Positions 12,997 through 22,455 of a DNA stretch of 64,000 nucleotides are shown here, in pieces. The notes beneath the pieces are model-generated. The model was not told where the DNA came from and made no database searches. It saw only the letters and a program-made list of their open reading frames with translations. Origin of the DNA: a virus. Each line of letters starts with the position of its first letter. The first letter of the stretch is position 1. The position numbers were made by a program, and so were the translations under genes. The stretch covers positions 62,001 to 126,000 of IMG/VR virus record IMGVR_UViG_3300042563_002067; one strand, written 5' to 3'.

Positions 12997-15022
12997 TTCT
13001 ACTCTTTTTTACCTCTTCCGGTTTAACTACCACTTCTTTCTCTACGGAGATAAGGGTGTATGGAACACCCTCCACCATATTTCCTTTGATAATCTCTTCG
13101 GACACAAAATCCTCAATTTTATCTTGGATTGCTCTTTTGATTGGTCTAGCCCCGTAGGTCTCATCAAATCCAACTTCAGATATTAGTTCTAAAATAGTTT
13201 CATCAAATGTGATGTCATATTTCAACCCAACTAGTCTGTTGGATAATTTATCCAATTCCAATTTAACAATTTTCTTAACGTCTTCCTTAACCAAAGAATT
13301 AAAGATAACTACCTCATCAATTCTGTTTAAGAATTCCGGAGTAAAAAATTTCTTAAGTTCTTTTTTAAGTGTCTCACGTTTGTATTCTTCTTCCACATAA
13401 GAACTAGCACCTGTTTTGAAACCAACCCCTGAACCAAAATCTTGTAATTTTTTAGCTCCAACATTAGATGTCATAATGATGACACAATTTTTGAAGTTAA
13501 TCTTTCTCCCCATACCATCGGTAAGGTGACCGTCGTCTAATACTTGAAGAAGTGTTGAGAAGATATCTTTGTTTGCTTTCTCAATCTCATCAAATAGAAT
13601 TACAGAATAAGGTTTGTTTTTCACCTGTTCAGTTAATTGTCCCCCCTCATCGTATCCAACGTATCCCGGAGGTGCACCAATCAATCTTGAAATGGTGTGT
13701 TTCTCTTGGTATTCAGACATATCCACACGAATCATATTATCTTCACTACCAAACATTTGTTTCGCTAGTTGTTTTGCCAAGTATGTTTTACCCACACCTG
13801 TTGACCCTAAGAAGATGAATGAACCGATTGGTTTGTTCGGGTCCTTGATACCAATTCTATTTCTACGGATTGACTTTGCAATCTTTGAAACAGCTTCTGC
13901 TTGTCCAATTACTTTATCAGATAGATTCGCCTCCATCTCAGATAATAGTTTGGTTTCATCTGCATTTAATTTGGTTACCGGGATTTTAGTCATATTGGAA
14001 ACAACCTCATAAACTAAATCAAGGGTGATAACTTTCTTGTGAGTAAGAAGTTCTTCCTCAAACTTTTTCTTTTCAGTCTCAAGTTTAGTTAAGATACGTT
14101 TTTCTTTATCACGTAGGTTTGCTGCCTCTTCATATCGTTGTTGTTTTACAACGTCCACCTTTTCTTGTTTGATGTCGGCAGCTTGTTGTTTCAACTTCTC
14201 GATTGATTCCGGCATTTTAATTTCCACTTGACTTCTCGCTCCAACCTCATCGATGATGTCAAACCCTTTGTCCGGGAATTCTCTATCGGTGATGTATCTG
14301 TCGGCTAAGTCAACACATACTGACAATACTTCATCCGTATAAGTTACCTTATGGAAGTTCTCGTATTTGTCTTTTACGTTTTTAAGGATTTCTAAAGTTT
14401 CAGCTTTGGTTGCTGAATCCACAACAACTTTTTGGAAACGTCTTTCTAACGCTCCGTCCTTCTCAAAGTTTTTTCTATACTCATCCAAGGTTGTTGCTCC
14501 AACACATTGAATCTCCCCACGGGCAAGTGCCGGTTTAAAGATGTTTGATGCGTCCATTGAACCTGATGAATTTCCTGCACCAACTATGGTGTGGATTTCG
14601 TCAATGAATACGATGATGTTTGGTGCGTTTTGAAGTTCTTCGATGATTACTTTCATTCTTTCTTCAAATTGTCCACGGTATTTGGTTCCGGCAACAATTG
14701 ATGTCATATCTAAGGATACGATACGTTTGTCCATTAAGTTTCTTGGACATTCCCCATTATAAATCATAATGGCAAGACCTTCAACGATTGCGGTTTTACC
14801 ACAACCAGGTTCACCAATGATTATTGGGTTATTTTTCTTTCTACGTGAAAGGATTTGAGCAATTCGAGTAATTTCTCTTTCTCTACCAATAACCGGGTCA
14901 AGTTTACCCTCTTCGGCAAGTTTTATCAAATCTCTACTAAAATTGTCTAATACGGGTGTTGATGAGTCAGTCTTAACTGCTTTATTACCACCATTACTTC
15001 CACCATCCATAGATTCTGTCAT
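12977..15022 (-). CDS. ClpC-like AAA+ unfoldase lacking the N domain
   Basis: This 681-residue protein is a two-ring Clp/Hsp100 ATPase. D1 has GEPGCGKT (residues 70-77), VFIDEIHT and an arginine-finger region; D2 has GSTGVGKT (about 405), [10 protein letters not shown] and [10 protein letters not shown]. Between the rings lies a UVR-type helical hairpin ([18 protein letters not shown]), typical of ClpC rather than ClpB. In D2, VGFKT sits where ClpC carries its ClpP-docking loop (VGF), so it should feed a ClpP protease, presumably from the host. The N-terminal Clp repeats are absent; the protein starts directly before D1. Full ClpC has about 820 residues. Together with phage SmpB and tmRNA it suggests phage-controlled degradation of tagged proteins. 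Confidence 0.9.
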   Translation of the reverse strand: MTESMDGGSNGGNKAVKTDSSTPVLDNFSRDLIKLAEEGKLDPVIGREREITRIAQILSRRKKNNPIIIGEPGCGKTAIVEGLAIMIYNGECPRNLMDKRIVSLDMTSIVAGTKYRGQFEERMKVIIEELQNAPNIIVFIDEIHTIVGAGNSSGSMDASNIFKPALARGEIQCVGATTLDEYRKNFEKDGALERRFQKVVVDSATKAETLEILKNVKDKYENFHKVTYTDEVLSVCVDLADRYITDREFPDKGFDIIDEVGARSQVEIKMPESIEKLKQQAADIKQEKVDVVKQQRYEEAANLRDKEKRILTKLETEKKKFEEELLTHKKVITLDLVYEVVSNMTKIPVTKLNADETKLLSEMEANLSDKVIGQAEAVSKIAKSIRRNRIGIKDPNKPIGSFIFLGSTGVGKTYLAKQLAKQMFGSEDNMIRVDMSEYQEKHTISRLIGAPPGYVGYDEGGQLTEQVKNKPYSVILFDEIEKANKDIFSTLLQVLDDGHLTDGMGRKINFKNCVIIMTSNVGAKKLQDFGSGVGFKTGASSYVEEEYKRETLKKELKKFFTPEFLNRIDEVVIFNSLVKEDVKKIVKLELDKLSNRLVGLKYDITFDETILELISEVGFDETYGARPIKRAIQDKIEDFVSEEIIKGNMVEGVPYTLISVEKEVVVKPEEVKKSRKKKEDK

Positions 15023-15134
15023 AATTTATTTGTTTTAATTAAGTATAAGGATTATTTTCACTTTTTCAAATGATTCTACAAAAGTAATACAAATAATTGG
15101 ATGGACAAAACAAATTTTAATTATATTTATCAAT

Positions 15135-15476
15135 ATGGAAAAAAGACCCGCTTGGAAAAAATATATGGACTTGGTTCATCCGGAATCTGAATTAACTGAT
15201 GTCTACAGAAAAATTCGTCACGCCTTCCAAAGAGAGGGTTGGACTCAAGAACAATTGGAGAAACCCCCGTATTATCCTCAGGATATTATGAATTACTATC
15301 AAAAAATATCTAATTTAGTGACTGACTTAAAAACTGAGATGAAAACTTATTTTGGTGATATTGACTCTGACGAATTTACTGATTACATTCATAGTAAATT
15401 AAAACATATAGATTTAGAAACACCTTTAAGAGATGGCAATATTAAAAGAAACAATTCAAGGGACGAAGATAATTAA
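15135..15476 (+). CDS. Hypothetical helical protein, 113 aa
   Basis: A charged helical protein (MEKRPAWKKYMDLVHPESEL) whose ATG lies three bases after a TATTTATC element, so its message would be leaderless. It overlaps the next gene by 44 bases. No family is recognised. Confidence 0.6.
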   Translation: MEKRPAWKKYMDLVHPESELTDVYRKIRHAFQREGWTQEQLEKPPYYPQDIMNYYQKISNLVTDLKTEMKTYFGDIDSDEFTDYIHSKLKHIDLETPLRDGNIKRNNSRDEDN

Positions 15477-15675
15477 TGAAATCCAATCGTCAAATGTTAA
15501 AAAAACAGAATACGATACTGAAACTAAAGTAATGTTAGTTGAGTTTAATAATGGACAAAAATACGAGTATGATGAGGTTCCTCACCAAGTATATACTCAA
15601 TTCAGAATGGCGGAATCTCAAGGGAAATTCTTCTCAACAAAAATAGTTAAAACATACAAACACAAAAAACTTTAA
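15433..15675 (+). CDS. KTSC-domain protein, 80 aa
   Basis: The protein matches the small KTSC domain over most of its length: SSNVKKTEYDTETKVMLVEF, then NNGQKYEYDEVPHQVYTQF, and a GKFFSTKI motif. KTSC domains are common in phages and bacteria; some accompany lysyl-tRNA synthetase-like proteins and their role is mostly unknown, possibly nucleic-acid binding. The ATG at 15433 overlaps the upstream gene. Confidence 0.8.
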   Translation: MAILKETIQGTKIINEIQSSNVKKTEYDTETKVMLVEFNNGQKYEYDEVPHQVYTQFRMAESQGKFFSTKIVKTYKHKKL

Positions 15676-15693
15676 CAATTATAGATATTTAAG

Positions 15694-15701
15694 TATTTAT
15701 A
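15694..15701 (+). promoter_or_regulatory. TATTTATA late element, four bases before an ATG
   Basis: TATTTATA is followed by GTTA and the ATG at 15706 of the nucleotidyltransferase-like gene. If this is a -10 type element the message is leaderless. Confidence 0.6.
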
Positions 15702-15705
15702 GTTA

Positions 15706-16482
15706 ATGAGTAATCTAAAAAGTATATTATCTAGCTTTCATTTACAGGATGAACTAAATCCTAAGATTTGGGAATTACCTAATGAACGTGATATGTCCGA
15801 CCCAAAAGGTCAGGTTGAAGTGATGGTTCCTAAGGTTAGAGAACGTCTATTAGAAATCGCCTATGAGTTCATAGAATTCTTAGGGGTTGATGTTATTATA
15901 TCCGATGTTGTAATGACGGGTTCATTAGCCAATTACAATTGGTCCAAATATTCTGATGTTGATTTACACTTAATTGCCGACTTTGAACAATTCTCAGAAA
16001 AAGAACTCCCATTATATGAGGAACTCTTCAAATTAAAAAAAACTTTATTTAACGACAAACACAACATCAAAATCTATGGTTATGATGTAGAACTTTATGT
16101 CCAAGACGAAGTTGAATCTCATTTTAGTAGTGGGGAATATTCAGTTTTATTTAATGAATGGAAAACCAAACCGTCAAAAGAAAATGTTGAGATTGACACT
16201 AACTTAATTAAAACCAAATCTGAACATTGGATGAAAACAATTGATGAGGTTATTGATGACGTAAAAGAAGAACCATTACAGTCCGGAGTTGAGAGTATCA
16301 ATAAGGTTAAGGATAAATTAAAAAAATATAGAACTGCCGGATTAGAAGATGGTGGTGAAATGTCTGATGAAAATTTAGTATTCAAAGTTTTGAGAAGAAA
16401 TGGGTACATTCAAAAACTTTTTGATTTTCAAAATGAATACCAAGACAATAAACTTTCTTTGAAAGAAAAATCAATTAATTAG
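15706..16482 (+). CDS. Nucleotidyltransferase-fold protein
   Basis: This 258-residue protein contains the Pol-beta-type nucleotidyltransferase signature GSLANYNWSKYSDVDLHLI (about residues 67-85), i.e. GS followed by DxD, with a further acidic strand YDVELYV about 45 residues later that could supply the third carboxylate. Such enzymes transfer nucleotides to RNA, proteins or small molecules. The C-terminal third is helical and charged. It lies in the late region between a KTSC gene and a large late structural gene. The substrate is not evident. Phage proteins of this type are widespread, and the motif is complete enough to expect activity. Confidence 0.75.
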   Translation: MSNLKSILSSFHLQDELNPKIWELPNERDMSDPKGQVEVMVPKVRERLLEIAYEFIEFLGVDVIISDVVMTGSLANYNWSKYSDVDLHLIADFEQFSEKELPLYEELFKLKKTLFNDKHNIKIYGYDVELYVQDEVESHFSSGEYSVLFNEWKTKPSKENVEIDTNLIKTKSEHWMKTIDEVIDDVKEEPLQSGVESINKVKDKLKKYRTAGLEDGGEMSDENLVFKVLRRNGYIQKLFDFQNEYQDNKLSLKEKSIN

Positions 16483-16523
16483 TAGAAATAACGACAGAAT
16501 TATAACATTTTTAATTCTGAACA

Positions 16524-16531
16524 TATTTATA
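16524..16531 (+). promoter_or_regulatory. TATTTATA late-promoter-like element
   Basis: ACATATTTATATATAAAAT lies 31 bases before the ATG at 16563. Confidence 0.55.
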
Positions 16532-16562
16532 TATAAAATAATTCCAAACAAAAACACATAAA

Positions 16563-17915
16563 ATGGGAAACAATTTAAAACCGGTTGGTAGCGAAAAACT
16601 ACAAGGAATGGAAAAAGTTCAACGTATCATGGAAATCGCTAGATATAAGGAGAATATTCCAAACCCTATTAATGAAGATAAATCTACAGAATATACTAAA
16701 GTTTTAGCGAACGGTAGAACTTATAAAATTGATAAGGAAAGAAATGGTTACGTACTTAAAAGTAGTATAAATGAATCAGCTAATGAGTTCGATTATATGG
16801 AGCCTATGAAAAATAGAAAATATTATTCTTCATATTCTCAAGCGTTGAAACGTCTTAACCTAGTTGCTAAAGAAGTTAACGTTAACGAAGGTAGTGAGAA
16901 AAACGTTAATTTATTTTATGAAAGTGAAAACGATGCAACCAAATACATTTTAAAAATGAAAGGTGGGGAAACTGACGAACAAGTTGCTCCGGCACCCGCT
17001 CCATCTGCGGCTCCTGCTCCGGCACCCGCTCCTGCTCCGGCACCCGCTCCGGCACCTGAAGAGATGTCAGAACCGGCACCTGAAGATATGGATTTAGGTG
17101 ATGATATGGAAGATGACGACAACAATGAAGAAGTTACTTTAAAATCTATTCAAAAATTGACAGGTAAATTAGCTCAAAAATTAAGAGCGTTCCAAGAAAC
17201 AGAAGAAGGTCAAGATATGACATCTAAAGATTCAAAATATGTTATTAACTCAATTTTGTCCGCAATAGATTTAGAATCTATTGATGATGAAGACAAAGAA
17301 GAAATTGTTAATAAAATTGAAGGTACTGAAGATGAAGGTATGGGAGATTTTAACCCTGATGATATGGGTGATAATGAAGCTGATTTTGGTGACGAAATGG
17401 GAGATGAAGAACCGGTTGCCCCTGAAGGAGAAATGGGTGAAGGTTTTGATGATTTTGAAATGAAATCAAGATTCAGAGATTTTGATGATGACGAATTTAG
17501 TGAAATTAATTTAGAAAAAGATTTTGATTTTAAACCAAGACACCCAAAACATAGAAGTTTAAATCATCCTGATATTGACTCTAAACACTCAGGTCACATT
17601 GAAGATATGATTGAAGGAATTTTTACTGAATCTAAAGTTGATAAAATTATAGAAGGTTATTTTAAATTGAACGATAAAGAACAACAATTATTAGAATCTA
17701 AAAAAAGACAATCTAAATTAGTAACTGAAAATAAAAAAGCTAAAATTAATAAAATAAAACAATTGTCTGAAAGTATCTCTCAAGAAGTTGGTGCTAGAAA
17801 ATTAATGGAAAAATATCCAAACGCTAAGTTGGTTGGTAAAACAAACAGACAAAATTTAGTATTTGAAATGAATGACAAACAATTAAGAGTTAATACAAAA
17901 GGTCAGGTTATATAA
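16563..17915 (+). CDS. Late virion or head-core protein with Pro/Ala linker, 450 aa
   Basis: The protein has an N-terminal helical part, an alanine/proline linker of (AP) units at about residues 142-170, then a very acidic Asp/Glu/Met/Gly segment (residues 171-320) and a basic C-terminus (KKRQSKLVTENKKAKINKIKQ). The acidic middle resembles that of the scaffold-position protein at 38220. Strong late-type promoter context and position before the terminase suggest a head-core or scaffolding-related protein. NPINE|D near residue 38 fits the prohead-protease pattern. A named function is not justified. Confidence 0.55.
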   Translation: MGNNLKPVGSEKLQGMEKVQRIMEIARYKENIPNPINEDKSTEYTKVLANGRTYKIDKERNGYVLKSSINESANEFDYMEPMKNRKYYSSYSQALKRLNLVAKEVNVNEGSEKNVNLFYESENDATKYILKMKGGETDEQVAPAPAPSAAPAPAPAPAPAPAPAPEEMSEPAPEDMDLGDDMEDDDNNEEVTLKSIQKLTGKLAQKLRAFQETEEGQDMTSKDSKYVINSILSAIDLESIDDEDKEEIVNKIEGTEDEGMGDFNPDDMGDNEADFGDEMGDEEPVAPEGEMGEGFDDFEMKSRFRDFDDDEFSEINLEKDFDFKPRHPKHRSLNHPDIDSKHSGHIEDMIEGIFTESKVDKIIEGYFKLNDKEQQLLESKKRQSKLVTENKKAKINKIKQLSESISQEVGARKLMEKYPNAKLVGKTNRQNLVFEMNDKQLRVNTKGQVI

Positions 17916-18325
17916 TGAGTTATTTAATATATGTTAATGAATTAGGTCCTAATTATAAAGGTGATAACATATATGAATTTATTTTCTCGGATAGTTCAGA
18001 AGACGTTTGGGGTGAATCTTGGGAATCAAAACCGTCTAACGGTTACCCACTCCCACCGGACATAGAACACATAAAAACAGTAGGAGTTTTGAAGAATGAC
18101 CAAATCACAATGTCAGTAATTCAAAACTCTGACTATTTTTCGATGATAGATTCAATGGATGATATAATCGCATTATGTTGGGAAAACGAAAGTGAAGACG
18201 TTGATTTCACACGTCAAAGAAGATTGGTGTTTAAGTTTGGAGAAACAGAACAATCAGTCAAAGATAAATTATACGAAAGAGATATCGTATTAGAGTTTGA
18301 AAAAAAAATCGAATATGAACACTAA
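17915..18325 (+). CDS. Hypothetical protein, 136 aa
   Basis: The start overlaps the previous stop as TAATG. The protein (MSYLIYVNELGPNYKGDNIYEF) is acidic and beta-rich with several Trp, and its central RLVFKFGETEQSVKDKLYE is like a small structural domain. The family is not recognised; it probably belongs to the late operon leading to the terminase. Confidence 0.6.
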   Translation: MSYLIYVNELGPNYKGDNIYEFIFSDSSEDVWGESWESKPSNGYPLPPDIEHIKTVGVLKNDQITMSVIQNSDYFSMIDSMDDIIALCWENESEDVDFTRQRRLVFKFGETEQSVKDKLYERDIVLEFEKKIEYEH

Positions 18326-19253
18326 TCAAAAAAAATTAAAACTAGTGAAGGAGGGAATTAAAGCGTCTACTCTAAATAAAATGACTGATAGTCAGGTTGA
18401 TGTGTTGTTCAGTAAATTACAAGAACAAGTTAGTACGGTAACTGAACCTGCTAAAACAGGATATAAAGTTGGTGATAAAGGTGGTAATTTACCTGCAACA
18501 CCTAAAGGGTATAATGTAAAGAAAAATCCTGATGGGACTATTCTTGCAACCCCTAACGAACAAGACAATACTTTAAATGTTGTCCAAGACCCTGACGCGA
18601 CTGAGGACGGTATGGGTATGTTTGAAGAAAAAGAAATTGATGAAAAATTTGAATCAAAAAAACAACAAAAATATTTCTTCGCTAAATGTGGTGATGGAAA
18701 AACAAAAGAACAAAAAAAATGGTGTAAAATGGCTGATGAGTTTGCTGAAAAGACTAACTTTGCCAAACTTCCTGAAAAGAAAAAAGAAACCAAAGAAGGT
18801 TATGATGATATGGTTGGTGGGGCTTTAAATAAAATTGCTCAATCCAAATTAAGTCAGGTAAAACCAAGTGTTACTATGGGAGAAAGTAAAATTGAAAAAG
18901 AAATTATGAGACTTGTAGAAAAACACATTACACCAAAAATGTCTAAAAAAGATTTTAATAATCTTTTAGAAGGAGACACAAAGACAGCTCCGGCGAAACC
19001 AAAGGTTAGTCCTGGTACAAAACCAAAACATCCATTCCAACCGGACCCTGATAAAAAAGGAGCTCCTAAAGCAAAAAAAAGAGTGATGGATGAGGATACA
19101 AAAACTGCACCGGCAAAACCAAAAGTTAATCCGGGAACAAAACCAAAACATCCTTTTGCTCCGGACCCAAGTAAACAAGGTGCTCCAAAAGCAATTAAAA
19201 GAGAATTACCAAGTTTTTTAAAATTCAATCAGTTAGGACTTAAAACAAAATAA
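18315..19253 (+). CDS. Late protein with two C-terminal Pro/Lys repeats, 312 aa
   Basis: The ATG at 18315 (MNTNQKKLKLVKEG) overlaps the preceding gene by 11 bases and is preferred over an upstream alternative. A site KLQE|Q lies near residue 40. A middle stretch (KQQKYFFAKCGDGKTKEQKKWCKMADEFAEKT) holds two cysteines. The C-terminus has two copies of a 36-residue unit, DTKTAPAKPKV(S/N)PGTKPKHPF followed by PDP and basic residues, at about residues 220-300. The Lys/Pro-rich tail may bind DNA, which would suit an internal head protein, but this is inference. Confidence 0.55.
   Translation: MNTNQKKLKLVKEGIKASTLNKMTDSQVDVLFSKLQEQVSTVTEPAKTGYKVGDKGGNLPATPKGYNVKKNPDGTILATPNEQDNTLNVVQDPDATEDGMGMFEEKEIDEKFESKKQQKYFFAKCGDGKTKEQKKWCKMADEFAEKTNFAKLPEKKKETKEGYDDMVGGALNKIAQSKLSQVKPSVTMGESKIEKEIMRLVEKHITPKMSKKDFNNLLEGDTKTAPAKPKVSPGTKPKHPFQPDPDKKGAPKAKKRVMDEDTKTAPAKPKVNPGTKPKHPFAPDPSKQGAPKAIKRELPSFLKFNQLGLKTK
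18978..19203 (+). repeat. Two-copy coding repeat (about 108 bases each)
   Basis: Two copies of a segment encoding DTKTAPAKPKV and following residues lie in tandem, separated by a few codons (MDE). The DNA copies differ at many third positions, so the duplication is not recent. Confidence 0.8.
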
Positions 19254-19255
19254 TT

Positions 19256-20644
19256 ATGAGCGTAAATTTAAAAATGGAAAAAATATTGAAAGCCAAAAGT
19301 GACTTAGATAAAAAATTAGTTAATGAAGGGTTAACCAATAATCAAACAACTATGTTGAACGAAATTAATCGTCGTTTAAATGAGGCTCCTGTTAGTTATG
19401 ATGGTCCTGAAAGAATGGAACCGGGTATTGAAAGACAAATTAATCAAAGAGAAACCCCATATAAAGAACATCCAGCATTACCACAAGATGGTGATAGAGA
19501 TTTCATTGAAATGATTACCTCTCAACGATTTAAAGACTCTGTAGACAAAGTAAGAAGATTTTTAGGTGATACTACACCAATTCAGGGAAATAATCCAATG
19601 ATGGGACTAATGAGTTCTGTAATGGGTAGTTTACAACAAATTAAAAGAGTTGAAGTTCAAAACAAAGAATATCTTGAAAACTTGGCAGTTGATTTAGTTA
19701 AAAAAGAATTAGGTATTCCTGAAGGTCAATTACAGTTTGAGGTTGAATTAGTTAATGGACCAATGGGAGCGTCTGAAGGAATGCAAACACAACCGGAACA
19801 ACCGGACGAAGAAGATGTCGAAGAAGCATTCAAAGAAAGCGAAGAACACCAAGAAGAAATAGAAGACTTTATGGATTCTATGGAAAAATTCAATTTAGAG
19901 AAAGCAAAAAGAAGAATGATTAATTCATTAGTTCAAGGAGCGGCATTTAAAGGTGGACATATGTATACATTAGTTAGTGACGAGATAAATAGATTAAGTC
20001 CAAACTTACTAAACCTATATGGTGTTACACAATCATTGATGGAACACTTATATTGGTTATATCCGGATATGGAAAATATGGCCGGTGGTGGAGGTGGTCA
20101 AATGGGACAATCAGAATCTGACCCTGAAACTGACCCACCAACAATTAAAGCGAAAGCATTTACATTCCCTTTATTAGTTCACGAAATAGTTAAAGGTATT
20201 TATTCATTATATGGTGACCAAGGATTACCAAACGACCCTGTTCAAAGAAGTATGGTTGTCGGTGCTGAGGATACATTACCAGCAGAAATATGGGATTCAA
20301 GATTAGGTCCAATATTTTGGGAAAAATTCAGAGATTCTTGGCCTGATAAATTATATGAAGACGACCAAAGACACCTTCAACAATACTTATTTATGAAATT
20401 GTCTCAATTAGAGGCGAAAGATTTTATTGTATTAGCGAAAGCCATTATGGCTGATAAACCTGAAGCAAAAGAGGTAATAAATAGAATGGTTGCAGAAATC
20501 GTTGAAATCCTTAAAAACCACGAGTATGAATCAAAAATGTCTGATGACGAAGATGATGAAGACGATAGTGAAAATTATGGTGATTACGGATTTGATGACT
20601 TAGATGACTTAGATGATATTGATTTATCTTCGTTAGGATTCTAA
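19256..20644 (+). CDS. Late protein directly upstream of terminase, 462 aa
   Basis: The protein starts MSVNLKMEKILKAKSDLDKK; LNE|A at residue 43 fits the prohead-protease pattern. The body is helical with Met- and Gln-rich stretches, a Gly-rich turn (AGGGGGQ) near residue 280 and a conserved-looking block FTFPLLVHEIVKGIYSLYGD. The last 35 residues are almost entirely Asp/Glu. It ends 21 bases before the terminase. By position it could be a head-completion or neck protein, but I see no homologous motif and leave it unnamed. Confidence 0.55.
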   Translation: MSVNLKMEKILKAKSDLDKKLVNEGLTNNQTTMLNEINRRLNEAPVSYDGPERMEPGIERQINQRETPYKEHPALPQDGDRDFIEMITSQRFKDSVDKVRRFLGDTTPIQGNNPMMGLMSSVMGSLQQIKRVEVQNKEYLENLAVDLVKKELGIPEGQLQFEVELVNGPMGASEGMQTQPEQPDEEDVEEAFKESEEHQEEIEDFMDSMEKFNLEKAKRRMINSLVQGAAFKGGHMYTLVSDEINRLSPNLLNLYGVTQSLMEHLYWLYPDMENMAGGGGGQMGQSESDPETDPPTIKAKAFTFPLLVHEIVKGIYSLYGDQGLPNDPVQRSMVVGAEDTLPAEIWDSRLGPIFWEKFRDSWPDKLYEDDQRHLQQYLFMKLSQLEAKDFIVLAKAIMADKPEAKEVINRMVAEIVEILKNHEYESKMSDDEDDEDDSENYGDYGFDDLDDLDDIDLSSLGF

Positions 20645-20665
20645 AAATTACCGACAACAGTATGT

Positions 20666-22435
20666 ATGTCGAATTTAACAAAAGAACAAGTATTAATAGA
20701 ATACGTAAAATGTAGTAGAGATATTGAATACGCACTTAAGACGTATTTAGAAACTTATGATAACACCGTTAAAAAATATGTTCCATTGGAACTTTTTCCG
20801 GACCAGTTAACATTACTGAATGACTACGAAGAATACAATGAGAATATAGCATTAAAATACAGACAGGCCGGGGTATCAACAGTTACCGCGGCTTGGATGT
20901 CTAAAAAACTTGTATTCGCAAGAAAAGAAACTCCCGAAAAAATATTAATTATCGCCAATAAGTTGGATACTTCATTGGAGATGGCGAACAAGATAAAAGC
21001 GTTCGTTGGTCAATGGCCGTCTTGGACAGGTGTAGATTTTGATAAAGCAAAAAATTCCCAAAAACATTATAAGTTAACAAACGGATGTGAGGTTAAAGCC
21101 GTTGCAACATCTAAGGATGCCTTGCGTGGATTTACACCAACCATACTTGTATTTGATGAGGCGGCGTTTATTGAGGCAGATAGTGATTTCTGGTCTGCCT
21201 GTATGGCGTCCCTATCTACGGGGGGTAAAGTAATTGTGGTTTCAACACCTAACGGTTATGACGCAATTTACTATGAAATATACGACCAAGCGTTACGTAA
21301 TATGAATGACTTCAAAATTACGGAAATGTTTTGGTATCGAGACCCAAGATACACCAAAGATTTATTTTTTGTTAAAACAGATAACATTATTCATTATTTG
21401 TTAAACAAAGAGGAATATGACCCTAATGGATTTATTGATTGGGGTAGTAAATCATATGACGCTCGAAACTTTGATGATGTTAAATTATTAATGAATGACG
21501 GATACAAACCTTGTTCATCTTGGTTTGAGGCGATGGTTAAGAAATTAAAATACGATAAACGTAAGGTTTCTCAGGAGTTAGAATGTAACTTTTTAGGTTC
21601 CGGAGATAACGTATTTGATTCTCTTATGATGCAAGATATTCGTGAAAATCAAATCCAAGAACCTATTAACAAATTGATGGGGAATGCTCTTTGGATTTGG
21701 AAGGAACCGGTTGTTGGACATAAATACATTATGGGTGTCGACGTTTCCCGTGGGGATTCTGAAGATTTTAGTTCATTTCAAATTGTTGATTTTGATGAAA
21801 GAGAACAAGTTGCTGAATATGTTGGTAAATTACCACCCGATACTATGGCTGAAATTTGTCATAAATGGGCTGTTATATATTCTTGTTTTGTCGTTATCGA
21901 TATTACAGGTGGTATGGGTGTTGCAACTTCAAGAAAACTCCAAGAAATGAATTATCGTGATTTATATGTTGATGGTGTTGATGTCTCTAACAAATGGAAA
22001 TACGACCCAGCCGCGGCAGATAAAATTCCGGGATTAAATTTTAATAATAAAAGGGTTCAAATTATTGCCTCATTTGAAGAGGCGATGAGACATAAATTTA
22101 GGATTTATAGTTCTCGTTTAAATAATGAGATGAACACCTTTGTATATATCAATGGTAGACCTGACCACCAAAAAGGACATCACGATGATTTAATTATGTC
22201 AATCGCGATGGCGACGTATGTTGCGGAGTCTTCTTTTGGAAAATTAACTAAAGTTACGGAACAAACTAAAGCGATGTTAGATTCTTGGTCCGTTAACAAT
22301 AATGAATCAATTAAAGAAAACATCAATTTTAACCCTGTAATCCCACATTATCAAGATAGAATAAATCAATTTAACAGCCAACAAGTTAGTCGAGACGATT
22401 ATCAAAAATATGGTTGGTTATTTGGCGGAATGTAA
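20666..22435 (+). CDS. Terminase large subunit, T4 gp17-like
   Basis: This 589-residue protein packages DNA. The ATPase part has YRQAGVST (Walker A, residues 65-72) and ILVFDEAAF (Walker B, about 155-163); FNCFLGSG-like text appears as ECNFLGSGDNVF in the linker. The nuclease part has MGVDVSRGDSEDFSSF (first Asp), VVIDITGGMG (second Asp) and GHHDDLIMSIAMA (third carboxylates). Order and length match T4 gp17 (610 residues). No small terminase is obvious next to it. It lies ahead of the adhesin block rather than beside the portal, so the adhesin genes look inserted between gp17- and gp20-type genes. Confidence 0.95.
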   Translation: MSNLTKEQVLIEYVKCSRDIEYALKTYLETYDNTVKKYVPLELFPDQLTLLNDYEEYNENIALKYRQAGVSTVTAAWMSKKLVFARKETPEKILIIANKLDTSLEMANKIKAFVGQWPSWTGVDFDKAKNSQKHYKLTNGCEVKAVATSKDALRGFTPTILVFDEAAFIEADSDFWSACMASLSTGGKVIVVSTPNGYDAIYYEIYDQALRNMNDFKITEMFWYRDPRYTKDLFFVKTDNIIHYLLNKEEYDPNGFIDWGSKSYDARNFDDVKLLMNDGYKPCSSWFEAMVKKLKYDKRKVSQELECNFLGSGDNVFDSLMMQDIRENQIQEPINKLMGNALWIWKEPVVGHKYIMGVDVSRGDSEDFSSFQIVDFDEREQVAEYVGKLPPDTMAEICHKWAVIYSCFVVIDITGGMGVATSRKLQEMNYRDLYVDGVDVSNKWKYDPAAADKIPGLNFNNKRVQIIASFEEAMRHKFRIYSSRLNNEMNTFVYINGRPDHQKGHHDDLIMSIAMATYVAESSFGKLTKVTEQTKAMLDSWSVNNNESIKENINFNPVIPHYQDRINQFNSQQVSRDDYQKYGWLFGGM

Positions 22436-22455
22436 TATTTATTTAAAAAGAATAA

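Noticed and set aside
13209-14012. Plus-strand frames inside the Clp gene
   Set aside because: They are antisense shadows of conserved AAA+ motifs.
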